Source: JANNPJ01 sp965200525 (GTDB taxonomy: Bacteria > Actinomycetota > Actinomycetes > Actinomycetales > Kineosporiaceae). Taken from it: DNA of 64,000 nucleotides. How positions within the stretch are numbered: the stretch's first letter is position 1; every line of letters starts with the position of its first letter. The stretch covers positions 5,642,001-5,706,000 of the forward strand of contig OZ241368.1 in NCBI GenBank assembly GCA_965200525.1, in the 5' to 3' direction. The notes under the pieces were generated by a model. The model was given only the letters and a program-made list of their open reading frames with translations. It ran no database searches and was not told the origin of the DNA. Position numbers and translations under genes: made by a program. Of the stretch, positions 6,215 through 16,829 are shown in pieces.

Positions 6215-9200
6215 GCGGCCGGTCATTGCCGGGTCGCTACGCCGACGCGTTGGAGCCTCCGTGACCAGTTCGCCCGTCATCGACCTGTCCGCCCAGACTG
6301 CCGCCCAGACGTCGGCTCAGACCTCGGCCCCGGTCGCGGGCCCGACCTCAGGTCATTCGAGCCCGGCCGCAGCGGGGTCCGGTGCTCCGGCCGACTTCGC
6401 CGAACGGCACATCGGCCCGGACGGCCCCGAGGTCGCCCGGATGCTGCAGGCCGTCGGCTTCGACAGCCTCGAGAGCCTGGACGACGCCGTGCTCCCGCCG
6501 GTGATCCGCGCCGGCGGGCCGGCCGTACTGCCCGAGCCGATCGGCGAGCCGGAGGCCCTGGCCGAGCTGCGGGCCCTGGCCGCCCGCAACACGGTGGCGG
6601 TGCCGATGATCGGCCTCGGCTATCACGGCACCCACACGCCCGGGGTGATCAAGCGGAACGTGCTGGAGAGCCCGGCCTGGTACACCGCCTACACGCCGTA
6701 CCAGCCGGAGATCTCCCAGGGCCGGCTCGAGGCGTTGCTGAACTTCCAGACCATGGTCTGCGACCTGACCGGCCTGCAGACCGCCAGCGCCTCGCTGCTG
6801 GACGAGTCGACCGCCGCGGCCGAGGCGATGACCCTGATGCGCCGCACCTCCAAGGCCGCGGCCGGGGCGGTGATGGTGCTCGACACCGACGTGCTGCCGC
6901 AGACCCTGGCCGTGATCGCCACCCGGGCCGAGCCGCTGGGCATCCCGCTGGAGACCACCGACCTGGCCGGCGCGGCCCGCACCGGCGGCGCCGACGGGGT
7001 CCGGGCGGCCCTGGCCGCGGCGGCCGGCGACCGGCCGGTGTTCGGCGTCCTGATCCAGTACCCGGGCGCGAACGGGGCCCTGACCGACCTGGCGCCGGTG
7101 GTCGAGGCGGCCCAGGCCGCCGGGGCGATGGTCGCGGTCGCGGCCGACCTGCTGGCCCTGACCCTGGTCCGCCCGCCCGGTGAGGACGGCGCCGACGTCG
7201 TCGTCGGCACCAGCCAGCGGTTCGGCGTCCCGCTCGGGTTCGGTGGGCCGCACGCCGGCTACATGGCGGTGCGCTCCGGGCTGGAGCGGTCGCTGCCGGG
7301 CCGGCTGGTCGGCGTCTCCAAGGACACCGCCGGGGCCCCGGCCTACAGGCTGGCCCTGCAGACCCGCGAGCAGCACATCCGCCGGGAGAAGGCGACCAGC
7401 AACATCTGCACGGCCCAGGTGCTCCTGGCCGTGATGGCCGCGATGTACGCGGTCTACCACGGCCCGGCCGGGCTGCGCCGGATCGCCGTGCGGACCGCTG
7501 TCCGGGCCGCGACCCTGGCCGCCGCCCTGCGGGCCGAGAACGTCGAGGTGGTGCACGCCGAGTTCTTCGACGCCGTGCTGGCCCGGGTGCCGGGCCGGGC
7601 CCGGCCGGTCGTGGCCGCCGCCCGAGAGCTCGGCATCCTGTTGCGGGAGGTCGACCCGGGACCGGACGCCGACCTGGTCGCGATCAGCTGCGACGAGACC
7701 ACCACGCCGGCCCACCTGGCCCTGGTGCTGCGGGCCTTCGGGGCCGGCGACGAGGCGGGCGAACTGGTCGAGCCGGCCGGCGAGGTCTCCCCGGCGATCC
7801 CGGAGGCGCTTCACCGGACCAGCCCGTACCTGACCAACCCGGTGTTCACCACCCACCACAGCGAGACCGCCATGCTGCGCTACCTGCGCCGGCTCTCCGA
7901 CCAGGACTACGCCCTCGACCGGGGCATGATCCCGCTCGGCTCGTGCACCATGAAGCTGAACGCCACCACCGAGATGGAGTCGATCACCTGGCCCGAGTTC
8001 GGCGGCCTGCACCCGTTCGCGCCGGCCGAGCACACCACCGGGATCCGCGAGCTGGTCCACGACCTGGAGGGCTGGCTGGCCGAGCTGACCGGCTACGACG
8101 CGGTGTCGCTGCAGCCGAACGCCGGCTCCCAGGGCGAGCTGGCCGGGTTGCTGGCGATCCGGGCCTACCACCGGTCCACCGGGCAGACCGGCCGGAACGT
8201 CTGCCTGATCCCGTCCAGCGCGCACGGCACCAACGCGGCCAGCGCGGTGATGGCCGGCATGCGGGTGGTCGTGGTGGCCTGCGACGAGCAGGGCAACGTC
8301 GACCTCGGCGACCTGAAGGCCCGGATCGACAAGCACCGCGACGAGCTGGCCGCGGTGATGGTCACCTACCCCTCCACCCACGGCGTGTTCGAGGAGGGCA
8401 TCGGCACGCTCTGCGAGCTGGTGCACGACGCCGGTGGTCAGGTCTACGTCGACGGCGCCAACCTGAACGCGCTGGTCGGGCTGAGCCGGCCGGGCAAGTT
8501 CGGGGCCGACGTGTCGCACCTGAACCTGCACAAGACGTTCTGCATCCCGCACGGTGGCGGCGGCCCCGGGGTCGGGCCGGTCGCCGTCCGGGCGCACCTG
8601 TCGCCCTACCTGCCCAACCACCCGCTGGACGCCGAGGCCGGCCCGGCCACCGGCATCGGCCCGGTCTCCGGCGCGCCCTACGGCTCGGCCGGCATCCTGC
8701 CGATCTCGTGGGCCTATGTGCGGATGATGGGCCTGCCCGGGCTGACCCGGGCCACCCAGATCGCCATCCTGTCGGCCAACTACGTGGCCACCCGGCTGCG
8801 CGAGCACTACCCGGTGCTCTACTCCGGCCGCGACGGGCTGGTTGCCCACGAGTGCATCCTCGACCTGCGGCCGCTGACCAAGGCCACCGGCGTCAGCGTG
8901 GACGACGTGGCCAAGCGCCTGATCGACTACGGCTTCCACGCCCCGACCATGTCGTTCCCGGTGGCCGGCACCTTGATGGTTGAGCCGACCGAGAGCGAGG
9001 ACCTGGCCGAGCTCGACCGGTTCTGCGACGCGATGATCGCGATCCGGGGCGAGATCGACCGGGTCGCCGCGGGGGACTGGCCGGCCGGCGACAACCCGCT
9101 GGCCAACGCCCCGCACACGGCGCTGAGCCTGGCCGGTGACTGGCCGCACCCGTACACCCGGGCCGAGGCCGCCTACCCGGCCGGAGTGGTGGCCAAGTCC

Positions 9201-9293
9201 AAGTACTGGGCCCCGGTGGGCCGGATCGACGGCGCCTGGGGCGACCGGAACCTGGTCTGCTCCTGCCCGCCGCCGGAGGCTTTCGAGGACTGA
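6213..9293 (+). CDS. gcvP: glycine dehydrogenase (decarboxylating), P protein
   Basis: A roughly 1,026-residue single-chain P protein, the PLP enzyme that decarboxylates glycine and loads the H protein. The N-terminal half begins with ADFAERHIGPDGPEVARML and contains MIGLGYHGTHTP and YTPYQPEISQGRLE. The C-terminal half has MIPLGSCTMKLN, PNAGSQGELAGLL and the PLP-lysine motif LNLHKTFCIPHGGGGPG (K774 in this numbering). Two GTG starts compete: 6213 has a strong GGGGAGG five bases before it, and 6261 has GGAG. I chose 6213 because of its better site and its place in the riboswitch hairpin. Either start leaves an Ala/Ser/Thr-rich extension of 45-60 residues before the family start. GcvH is encoded about 4 kb upstream. 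Confidence 0.95.
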   Translation: MRPVIAGSLRRRVGASVTSSPVIDLSAQTAAQTSAQTSAPVAGPTSGHSSPAAAGSGAPADFAERHIGPDGPEVARMLQAVGFDSLESLDDAVLPPVIRAGGPAVLPEPIGEPEALAELRALAARNTVAVPMIGLGYHGTHTPGVIKRNVLESPAWYTAYTPYQPEISQGRLEALLNFQTMVCDLTGLQTASASLLDESTAAAEAMTLMRRTSKAAAGAVMVLDTDVLPQTLAVIATRAEPLGIPLETTDLAGAARTGGADGVRAALAAAAGDRPVFGVLIQYPGANGALTDLAPVVEAAQAAGAMVAVAADLLALTLVRPPGEDGADVVVGTSQRFGVPLGFGGPHAGYMAVRSGLERSLPGRLVGVSKDTAGAPAYRLALQTREQHIRREKATSNICTAQVLLAVMAAMYAVYHGPAGLRRIAVRTAVRAATLAAALRAENVEVVHAEFFDAVLARVPGRARPVVAAARELGILLREVDPGPDADLVAISCDETTTPAHLALVLRAFGAGDEAGELVEPAGEVSPAIPEALHRTSPYLTNPVFTTHHSETAMLRYLRRLSDQDYALDRGMIPLGSCTMKLNATTEMESITWPEFGGLHPFAPAEHTTGIRELVHDLEGWLAELTGYDAVSLQPNAGSQGELAGLLAIRAYHRSTGQTGRNVCLIPSSAHGTNAASAVMAGMRVVVVACDEQGNVDLGDLKARIDKHRDELAAVMVTYPSTHGVFEEGIGTLCELVHDAGGQVYVDGANLNALVGLSRPGKFGADVSHLNLHKTFCIPHGGGGPGVGPVAVRAHLSPYLPNHPLDAEAGPATGIGPVSGAPYGSAGILPISWAYVRMMGLPGLTRATQIAILSANYVATRLREHYPVLYSGRDGLVAHECILDLRPLTKATGVSVDDVAKRLIDYGFHAPTMSFPVAGTLMVEPTESEDLAELDRFCDAMIAIRGEIDRVAAGDWPAGDNPLANAPHTALSLAGDWPHPYTRAEAAYPAGVVAKSKYWAPVGRIDGAWGDRNLVCSCPPPEAFED

Positions 9294-9311
9294 GCCCCAG
9301 GCCCGAACGAC

Positions 9312-10205
9312 CTACACCGGGACGGCGGCGGCGTCGAAGCTGGTCGAGCGGGAGACCGCCTCCCAGGCATCCAGGTGGGTGGTCATCACGTCGAGCTTGG
9401 CCCGGATCATGTCCACGGCGTCGTCGCCCAGGGCCAGCCGCAGCGGCGGGTTCGGCGCGGTCAGGGCCTGCCGGACAGCCCGGGCGGCCCGAGCCGGATC
9501 GCCCTCCTGGACGCCGTCGGCCGCCTTCATCATCGACTGCAGGCTGCCGACCGTGTCGCGGTAGTCGGGCAGCGGAGCGCACTCCGCCAGCGGGGCCCCG
9601 CAGAACTCGGTCCGGAAGCTGCCCGGCTCCACGATCAGCACCCTGATCCCGAGCGGCGCCACCTCCATCGCCAGCGCCTCGGACAGGCCCTCGAGCGCGG
9701 ACTTGGTGGCGCAGTAGGAGCCGAGGCCGGAGAACGGGAACTGGGCCGCGACCGACGACATCTGGACGATCGCGCCCTCCCGGCGGGCCCGCATCCCGGG
9801 CAGCACGGCCCGGACCAGGGCCGCCGGGCCGAACAGGTGCAGTTCGAACATCTCCCGCAGCACGTGGTCGGGGGTCTCCTCGACCGCCCCGAGGTAGCCG
9901 TGCCCGGCGTTGTTGACCAGGACGTCGATCCGGCCGTAGCGGTCCTGCACGTCGGCGACCAGCGGGGCGATCGAACCGGCCTCGGTGACGTCGAGCCGGC
10001 GGGCGTCGACCTGGTCGGGGTGGGCCGCCACCAGATCGGCCAGCATCCCGGGCCGGCGGGCGGTGGCCACCACCAGGTCGCCGGCCTCGGCGGCGGCCTC
10101 GGCCAGGGCCCGGCCCAGGCCGCTGCTGGTGCCCGTGATCAGCCAGACGCGGGACCGGCCGGCGTCGTCGCCGGACGTTGACGGAGCAGGCAGGTGATCG
10201 GACAT
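9312..10205 (-). CDS. classical short-chain dehydrogenase/reductase
   Basis: A 297-residue classical SDR with an intact Rossmann motif (TGTSSGLG, residues 24-31), NNAG (98-101) and the catalytic Y164-CAT-K168. The substrate-loop region (PGSFRTEFCG) resembles the group annotated as oxidoreductases related to retinol dehydrogenase or 3-ketoacyl reductase, but the substrate cannot be told. Its stop faces the gcvP stop 18 bp away. A G-run (GGGGGGAA) precedes ATG 10205. It stands alone, with an 89-bp gap to the MFS gene, so it is probably its own transcript. Confidence 0.85.
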   Translation of the reverse strand: MSDHLPAPSTSGDDAGRSRVWLITGTSSGLGRALAEAAAEAGDLVVATARRPGMLADLVAAHPDQVDARRLDVTEAGSIAPLVADVQDRYGRIDVLVNNAGHGYLGAVEETPDHVLREMFELHLFGPAALVRAVLPGMRARREGAIVQMSSVAAQFPFSGLGSYCATKSALEGLSEALAMEVAPLGIRVLIVEPGSFRTEFCGAPLAECAPLPDYRDTVGSLQSMMKAADGVQEGDPARAARAVRQALTAPNPPLRLALGDDAVDMIRAKLDVMTTHLDAWEAVSRSTSFDAAAVPV

Positions 10206-10294
10206 CGGAATTCCCCCCGGAATCGGCGGTCCCGGCCCCGACGGCGAGGGACGCTGCTGGGGAGGCTAGCGGCGGACCGGCCAGTAGCAGTGGA

Positions 10295-11548
10295 TCATGA
10301 CGACGGCGGGTCGCCCGCCGCGGTCGCGAGCCGGTACCGGGGCAGCGCCGGAACCAGGACGGCGACCAGGGCGGCCCCGGCCAGGGTGGCGATCCCGCCG
10401 CCCATCGCACTGATGTTGGAGCTGGTCAGCGAGCCGATTGCGCCGGCCCGGAAGTTGCCCAGCTGCGGGCAGGCGACGCCGACCACGTACTCGGCCGCGG
10501 TCACCCGCCCCCGGAACCGGTCCGGGGTGGCGGTCTGGATCACGGTGGTCCGGCAGATCACCGCCAGCACGTCGCTGGCGCCGGCCACGGCCAGCATCAG
10601 CAGCGACAGCCACAGGCTGCGGGCCAGCCCGAACCCGAGCAGGCCCGCTCCCCAACCCGTCCCGCCGACCAGCATCGCCGCGCCCGGCCGGGACACCCGG
10701 GCCAGCGGGCCCGAGCAGGTCGCCCCGATGATCCCGCCCACCGCCACCGCCGACGACAGCAGCCCGAGCGTGGTCGGGGCGCCGCCGAAGCGCTCGTCGT
10801 TGATCGCCGGGAACAGGGCGAACGGCATCCCCAGCACGGTGGCGCTGAAGTCGGCCAGCAGGGCGCCGGTCAGCACCCTTCGGCTGCGGATGAACCGCAG
10901 GCCGTCGACGACCGCCCGCAGGCCGGTCCGGTCCGGGTCGGTCTCGGTGGTCATGGCCGGCAACCGGGCCACCCCGTAGAGCGCCCCGGCAAACGTGAGG
11001 ACGTCGATCAGATAGCAGATCCGCAGCCCGCCGGCCGCGGTCAGCCCGCCGGCCATGGGTGGTCCCAGGGTGAGGGCGATGTAGGTGCTCAGCATGGTCA
11101 GCCCGGCCGCCGCCGGGATCCGGTCGGTCGCGACCAGCCGGGGCATGAAGGTCCGCCGGGCCGGGGCGTCGATCGAACTCAGCACCGACTGGACCGCCAC
11201 CAGCGCGTACAGCAGCCACAGCTGGTTCACTCCGGCGAACGACTGGACGGCGAACGCGACCGACACCAGGGCCAGGCAACTGCTGGTCAGCAGGACCAGC
11301 CGCCGCCGGTCGAACCGGTCGGCGACCGACCCGCCGATCAGGCCGAGGGACACCGCCGGGAGGGCCGAGGCCAGCCCGATCGCGCCGACCGCGGCCGAGG
11401 AGTGGGTCTGCTCGTGCACCTGCAGGGCCACGGCGAACGTCGTGATCATGGCCCCGAAGGTGGACAGCGCCGAGCCCGCCCACAGGCGCCGGAACGCCGG
11501 GGTCTCCCGCAACGGCCGCACATCCACGAGCAGACGTCCGGCAGCCAT
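10295..11548 (-). CDS. MFS transporter (EntS-like, MFS_3 type)
   Basis: A 417-residue major facilitator protein with about 12 hydrophobic segments. The loop after the second helix has the MFS signature GGSVADRFDRRRLVLL, and the N-terminus (RPLRETPAFRRLWAGSALSTFGAMITTFAVALQVHEQT) is typical of the EntS/MFS_3 group that exports siderophores or drugs. The proposed substrate is only a family guess; no siderophore genes are nearby. TAGAGT lies seven bases before ATG 11548, so the gene is likely leaderless. Confidence 0.85.
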   Translation of the reverse strand: MAAGRLLVDVRPLRETPAFRRLWAGSALSTFGAMITTFAVALQVHEQTHSSAAVGAIGLASALPAVSLGLIGGSVADRFDRRRLVLLTSSCLALVSVAFAVQSFAGVNQLWLLYALVAVQSVLSSIDAPARRTFMPRLVATDRIPAAAGLTMLSTYIALTLGPPMAGGLTAAGGLRICYLIDVLTFAGALYGVARLPAMTTETDPDRTGLRAVVDGLRFIRSRRVLTGALLADFSATVLGMPFALFPAINDERFGGAPTTLGLLSSAVAVGGIIGATCSGPLARVSRPGAAMLVGGTGWGAGLLGFGLARSLWLSLLMLAVAGASDVLAVICRTTVIQTATPDRFRGRVTAAEYVVGVACPQLGNFRAGAIGSLTSSNISAMGGGIATLAGAALVAVLVPALPRYRLATAAGDPPSS

Positions 11549-11555
11549 TCATCTC

Positions 11556-11561
11556 ACTCTA
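11556..11561 (-). promoter_or_regulatory. -10 hexamer TAGAGT of the MFS gene
   Basis: On the minus strand TAGAGT is followed by seven bases and ATG. No Shine-Dalgarno is seen, which fits leaderless transcription. Confidence 0.55.
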
Positions 11562-11596
11562 GCCACCAGGGGTGGTTCGCCCCGGATCGACGCCGG

Positions 11597-12712
11597 TCAG
11601 TTCGGGAAGCTGCTCCAGCGGATCGCCGCGCCGATCGAGAGCAGCACCAGCGCGGCGGCCAGCCCGGCCAGCCCGACGCTCAGCTCGACGTCCCGCTGCT
11701 GCACGACCACGTGCCGGGGCAGGTTCTTGAGGACGTCGCGCAACTGGTCGGCGTCGGTGGCGGCGAAGAAGGTGCCGCCGGTGGTGGTGGCCACCTGGCG
11801 CAGGGTCGGCTCGTCGGCCACCAGCGGCCCGCCGCCACCGGTGAAGCCGCCGCGCAGCCCGCCGCCACCGAAACCGCGGTTCTCGAAGCTGTTGCCGCCG
11901 AGCTGGGCCGCGGTGCACACCATCGACGTCGGCGTGGTGGTGCCGAAGCCGATCGGGTAGACCCGCACCCCGCGGGCGGCGGCGACCTGGGCCGCCTCGA
12001 TCGGCCCCACGCCCTGGGTGTTGGCGCCGTCGGTGAGCAGGACCACGATCTCGGGGGCGAAGTTCTTGGCCGGCGCCGGGGTGGTGGTCCCCGGAGCGGG
12101 CGTGGCCCCCGGATCGGGCGTCGCCGGGTCGCCGGTGCCCGGCGCGGCCGCCTCGGCCGGGGCCACGCTGGAGTCGATCTGGGAGATCGCGTCCACCGAC
12201 TTGAGGATCGCGGCCCCGATCGCCGTGCCCCGGCCCGTGGTCAGCGAGTCGAGCGCGCTCGACAGCTGCTTGCGGTCGGTCGTCGGCTGGACCACGACCT
12301 GGGCGAAGCTGGAGAACGCGACCAGGCCGATCCGGGTGTGCGAGTCCTGGTCCTGGGTGAACTGGCGCACCGCCGCCTGGGCCGCGCTGAGCCGGTTGGG
12401 GTCCACGTCGGTCGCGCACATCGATCCGGACACGTCCAGGGCGATCAGCACGGACGACGACGACACGGGCACGTCGGTCCGCACCTGGGGCCGGGCCGCG
12501 GCGAGGCCGAGGCAGGCCAGTACGGCCAGCACGAGCGCGAACGGCACGTGACGGCGCCAGGCCGAGCGGGCCGGGCGGGCCAGCTTGAGCAGCGCCACGC
12601 TCGAGTACGGCACCGCCTGCCGCCGCCGGCGGCGCAACGCCCACAGGTAGCCGGCCAGCAGCACCGGCACCGCGAGCAGGCTGAACAGGGCCCAGGGCCA
12701 CGCGAACACCAT
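11597..12712 (-). CDS. VWA-domain membrane protein (BatA/BatB-like) with Gly-rich insert
   Basis: A 371-residue protein with two N-terminal membrane segments (residues 8-25 and around 57-72), a von Willebrand A domain with the metal site D93-VSGS-97, and a C-terminal membrane segment. The VWA domain is interrupted by an Ala/Pro/Thr-rich stretch and by a Gly-rich stretch (FGGGGLRGGFTGGGG) that the neighbouring paralogue lacks. Start ATG 12712 is preferred to GTG 12736 because both VWA proteins then begin M-V/T-FAWPW and it follows the preceding stop without overlap. It is last in a five-gene operon (protease, MoxR, DUF58, VWA, VWA). In known systems the VWA partners of MoxR ATPases bind metal-dependent ligands during complex assembly. 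Confidence 0.85.
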   Translation of the reverse strand: MVFAWPWALFSLLAVPVLLAGYLWALRRRRRQAVPYSSVALLKLARPARSAWRRHVPFALVLAVLACLGLAAARPQVRTDVPVSSSSVLIALDVSGSMCATDVDPNRLSAAQAAVRQFTQDQDSHTRIGLVAFSSFAQVVVQPTTDRKQLSSALDSLTTGRGTAIGAAILKSVDAISQIDSSVAPAEAAAPGTGDPATPDPGATPAPGTTTPAPAKNFAPEIVVLLTDGANTQGVGPIEAAQVAAARGVRVYPIGFGTTTPTSMVCTAAQLGGNSFENRGFGGGGLRGGFTGGGGPLVADEPTLRQVATTTGGTFFAATDADQLRDVLKNLPRHVVVQQRDVELSVGLAGLAAALVLLSIGAAIRWSSFPN

Positions 12713-12714
12713 GT

Positions 12715-13701
12715 CTAGATCACCCGCCCGAACCACAGGGTCGACACCAGCGCGCCGATCACCAGCAACAGGGCCGCCGCCGCGGCGAAGAACGGAGTCA
12801 GTTCCAGGGCGGTGCGGTGGCCGGCCCAGTGCAGGTCGATCGACCGGTAGACGTTGATCAGCGACTGCTCGTCGGCGGCGGTGAAGTACTTGCCGTCGGT
12901 GGTGGTGGCGATCTGCTTGAGCGTGGCCTCGTCGAGGGCGGTCGAGACCTGGAAACCGTCCAGGTCGACCACCGTGCCCTGCGGGCTGCCCAGCCCGACC
13001 GGATACACCTTGACCCCGGTGGTCGAGGCCAGGTCGGCGGCCGCCGCCGGGTCGGGGCCGTCGGTGTTCTCGCCGTCCGAGAGCAGGATCACCGCGGCCG
13101 AGCTGTAGTACCCCGGATCGGTGGTCGGCCCGGCGCCGGCGCCGGTGCCGTCGTCCAGCGCGACGTTGCGGCCGGCGATCGCGCTCAGCGAGGTCTGGAT
13201 GCCGCGGGCCAGCGAGGTGCCGCCCTGGGGGCTGAGCTGGCCGATCGCGGTCAGCACCTGGTCGTGGTCGGTGGTCGGCCGCTGGGTGATGAAACCGCTG
13301 CCGCCGAACGCGACCACGCCGATCTTGATCGTCGGCGGTTGCTCGGCCACGAACGCCCGGGCCGCCTTCTTGGCCGCCTCCATCCGGGTCGGGGCCAGAT
13401 CCTTGGCGGCCATGCTGTTGGAGGTGTCGAAAGCGAGGACGACGGTGCCTTCCCTTCGGGGTTCGGTCACGGTCGCCTGCGGCCGGGCGGTGCCCAGCAG
13501 CAGCAGGGTCAGCGCGGCCAGGAACAGGGCCGGGGCGATGTGCCGGCGCCGGTCGGGGCGGCCGGCGGAGCCGGCGACCAGCCCGAGGGCGGCCAGCTCG
13601 GCCCGCCGCCCGGTGCGCCGGCGCAGCATCCGCCGGTAGCCGGCCACCAGCACCGGCAGGGTGAGCAGCAGGAGCAGCATCCAGGGCCAGGCGAACGTCA
13701 T
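12715..13701 (-). CDS. VWA-domain membrane protein (BatA-like)
   Basis: A 328-residue protein with membrane segments at about 7-22 and 56-72, a von Willebrand A domain with metal site D92-TSNS-96 and VILLSDGENTDG, and a final membrane segment near the C-terminus. Its ATG overlaps the TGA of the DUF58 gene in an ATGA, a sign of coupled translation. It is clearly a paralogue of the next gene, from an old tandem duplication. Likely role: membrane-anchored partner of the MoxR ATPase complex. Confidence 0.9.
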   Translation of the reverse strand: MTFAWPWMLLLLLTLPVLVAGYRRMLRRRTGRRAELAALGLVAGSAGRPDRRRHIAPALFLAALTLLLLGTARPQATVTEPRREGTVVLAFDTSNSMAAKDLAPTRMEAAKKAARAFVAEQPPTIKIGVVAFGGSGFITQRPTTDHDQVLTAIGQLSPQGGTSLARGIQTSLSAIAGRNVALDDGTGAGAGPTTDPGYYSSAAVILLSDGENTDGPDPAAAADLASTTGVKVYPVGLGSPQGTVVDLDGFQVSTALDEATLKQIATTTDGKYFTAADEQSLINVYRSIDLHWAGHRTALELTPFFAAAAALLLVIGALVSTLWFGRVI

Positions 13702-14722
13702 CGTCGCCTCCGCCGGCGCAGCTCGGAGATCCGGGCCAGGGCCCGGACCAGGTCCTCGTCGGTGGTCACGGTGAACAGGTCGGTGCCGGCCGACCGGGCC
13801 GCCTGCTCCAGCTCGGCCTGCCGCTGGGCGGCTACCTCCCGCAGCCGCCCGGAGAAGGCTGAATCATCGGTGTCGACGAAGATCTGTTCGCCGGTCTCCG
13901 GGTCCTCGACGTAGATCAGGCCGACCGCGGGCAGGTCGTACTCGTGCCGGTCCAGCACCTGCAGAGCGACCACGTCGTGCCGGCGGGACAGCAGGCCGAG
14001 CGGCTTCTCCCAGCCTGGATCGCTGATGAAGTCCGAGACGACGACGATCACGGACCGGCTGCGGGCCAGGCCCAGCGCCGCCCGCAAGGGGACGGTCAGG
14101 TCGGTCGGCGACCCGGCCGGGCGGTGGTGCGGGTCCGGGGCCGGGCTCCGCCGGGTGAGGCGGTCCAGCCAGGAGCCCGGGGCCCGGCCGGTGGTCAGTG
14201 CCGTCCCGGCCGGCGACGTCCGGGTCGTCGCTTGCGGGTCGGGGGTGCGCAGCAACCGGGACAGGATGCGCAGCACCTGGGTGCGGCCGCTGCCGGGCGG
14301 CACCACCTCCTGCGTGGGGCCGTCGAAGATCAGGGCCCCGATCCGGTTGCCGCCCCGGGCCAGCAACTGCGCCACCGTGGCCGCGACCTCGGCCACCACC
14401 ACCTGCTTGCGCCGCTCGACCGGGCCGAAGTTCATCGACGCCGAGCGGTCCAGCAGCAGCCAGGCGGTCACCTCGCGGTCCTCGACGTACTCGCGAACGT
14501 GCGGCACGTCGGTCCGGGCGGTGACGTTCCAGTCGATGTGCCGCAGGTCGTCGCCGGGCTGGTACTCCCGCAGATCGACGACGTCGACCCCGGTGCCGCG
14601 AAACAGGGTGCGGTGGTCGCCCTGCATCCGGCCGTCGAGCCGGCGCAGCACGCGCCATTCCAGCCGGCGCAGCAGGCGCTCGGGGGTCAGCCCGGGGGTC
14701 GACCCGGGGGTCAGCCCGGGAT

Positions 14723-14744
<22 letters not shown>
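13698..14744 (-). CDS. DUF58 protein of the MoxR/VWA cluster
   Basis: A 348-residue DUF58 protein. Visible family motifs are FRGTGVDVVDLREYQPGDDLRHIDW and REYVEDREVTAWLLLDRSASM, the last resembling a VWA metal site (DRSASM). The C-terminus is a run of arginines. The start GTG 14744 lies inside the moxR coding end (22-base overlap) and has no strong ribosome site, so translation is probably coupled. The N-terminus carries a short TPG repeat encoded by 12-nt tandem units. DUF58 proteins always accompany MoxR ATPases; their exact activity is unknown. Confidence 0.9.
14682..14717 (-). repeat. three tandem 12-nt repeats in DUF58 N-terminus
   Basis: GGGGGTCAGCCC, GGGGGTCGACCC and GGGGGTCAGCCC follow one another on the plus strand. 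On the coding strand they give the repeated sequence (L/S)TPG. They lie just downstream of the moxR/DUF58 overlap. Confidence 0.85.
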
Positions 14745-15772
<1,028 letters not shown>

Positions 15773-15785
15773 GGTCACTCCAGTC

Positions 15786-16703
15786 TCATTTGGACGGTCC
15801 ACCGGCGGCGGCGCCCGCGGTCTCGATCGGGACGGCGAATCCGATGCCGATGAAGTAGGGCTGGTTCGAGGGATTGGCCAGCGCGGTGACGATGCCGACG
15901 ACCTGGCCGTCGCGGTCCAGCAGCGGCCCGCCGCTGTTGCCCGGGTTCACCGCGGCGTCGAACTGGATCAGCCCGCGCAGGGTCTTGGTGTTCTCCGGGT
16001 GGATGGTGCGGCCGAGGGCCGACACGACGCCGGCCGAGAGCGAGCCGGTCAGGCCCAGCGGGTGGCCGACCGCGAAGACGGCGTCGCCGACCTGGGCCCC
16101 ACCGCCCATCACGGCCGGCACGACCACGCTCGGCAGCTGGTCGACGCTGAGGACGGCGAGGTCCTGGTCGGGCTTCTGGGTCTCGATGTGGCCGGTGCTC
16201 TGGGTGTTGTCGGCGAACCGGACCTTGATCGCGCCGCCGCCCGAGACCACGTGCAGGGCGGTGATCACGGCCCCCTGGGCATTGATCACGACGCCGGCTC
16301 CGAGCTCGCTGCGGCCGCCGGGGCCGGCCGTGGTGATCGACACCAGGGAGGGCAGGATCTTGCGGTCGGCGGCGGCCGCGTCCGGGGTGGCGTTGCGGGC
16401 GTCCTGCTGGGCCTTGGCCACTCCGGCGGCGACCGCCCGGTCGACGTCGGCCTTCGTGATCGCGGCCGGTCCGGAATCGCCGGTGTGCTTGAGGACGATG
16501 ATCAGGGCGGCGATCAGGACGACGATCAGCAGGGCCGCGACCGGCCACCAGCGCCGCATCTTGGCGCCGTCCGGCCACCAGCTCCGCTCCGGCGACAGCT
16601 CGGGCCACCAGCGGCGCGGGGAGGCCTCGTCGGAGCGCGCGGGGTCGCCGGACGTCAGCTGTTCCGGCTCGTCCAGATCCAGGGTTGGCCCCGACCACTG
16701 CAT
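15786..16703 (-). CDS. membrane-anchored trypsin-like serine protease (no PDZ)
   Basis: A 305-residue protease. The first 53 residues are cytoplasmic and contain three WWP motifs (RRWWP, RSWWP, RRWWP), followed by a membrane segment at about 54-71. The extracellular protease domain has the catalytic triad H151 (TALHVV), D181 (DLAVL) and S257 (NPGNSGGP). The HtrA-like oxyanion sequence is present but there is no PDZ domain after it, and the protein ends soon after the protease fold. It is the first gene of the MoxR-DUF58-VWA operon. TACAGT sits six bases before ATG 16703, so it starts a leaderless transcript. Confidence 0.88.
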   Translation of the reverse strand: MQWSGPTLDLDEPEQLTSGDPARSDEASPRRWWPELSPERSWWPDGAKMRRWWPVAALLIVVLIAALIIVLKHTGDSGPAAITKADVDRAVAAGVAKAQQDARNATPDAAAADRKILPSLVSITTAGPGGRSELGAGVVINAQGAVITALHVVSGGGAIKVRFADNTQSTGHIETQKPDQDLAVLSVDQLPSVVVPAVMGGGAQVGDAVFAVGHPLGLTGSLSAGVVSALGRTIHPENTKTLRGLIQFDAAVNPGNSGGPLLDRDGQVVGIVTALANPSNQPYFIGIGFAVPIETAGAAAGGPSK

Positions 16704-16709
16704 GCTGGG

Positions 16710-16715
16710 ACTGTA
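16710..16715 (-). promoter_or_regulatory. -10 hexamer TACAGT of the protease-moxR operon
   Basis: On the minus strand TACAGT, six bases, then ATG 16703. It is the likely promoter for the whole five-gene operon, because the four downstream genes overlap or nearly abut. Confidence 0.55.
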
Positions 16716-16829
16716 CGTTCGATTTCAACAACTGGCACGGCGCGACCCCGGACTCACGGTGAATTCCCAGGATGGACCGGCGAATTCCCAGGTTCGGCGG
16801 TCGGGTCCGGTTCTCGGTTCGGCGGGGTC

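Noticed and set aside
6348..9149. A 933-codon minus-strand open frame opposite gcvP
   Set aside because: It reads as Gly/Arg/Asp-rich low-complexity protein without any domain and mirrors the codon bias of gcvP. Such antisense frames are normal in very GC-rich genomes.
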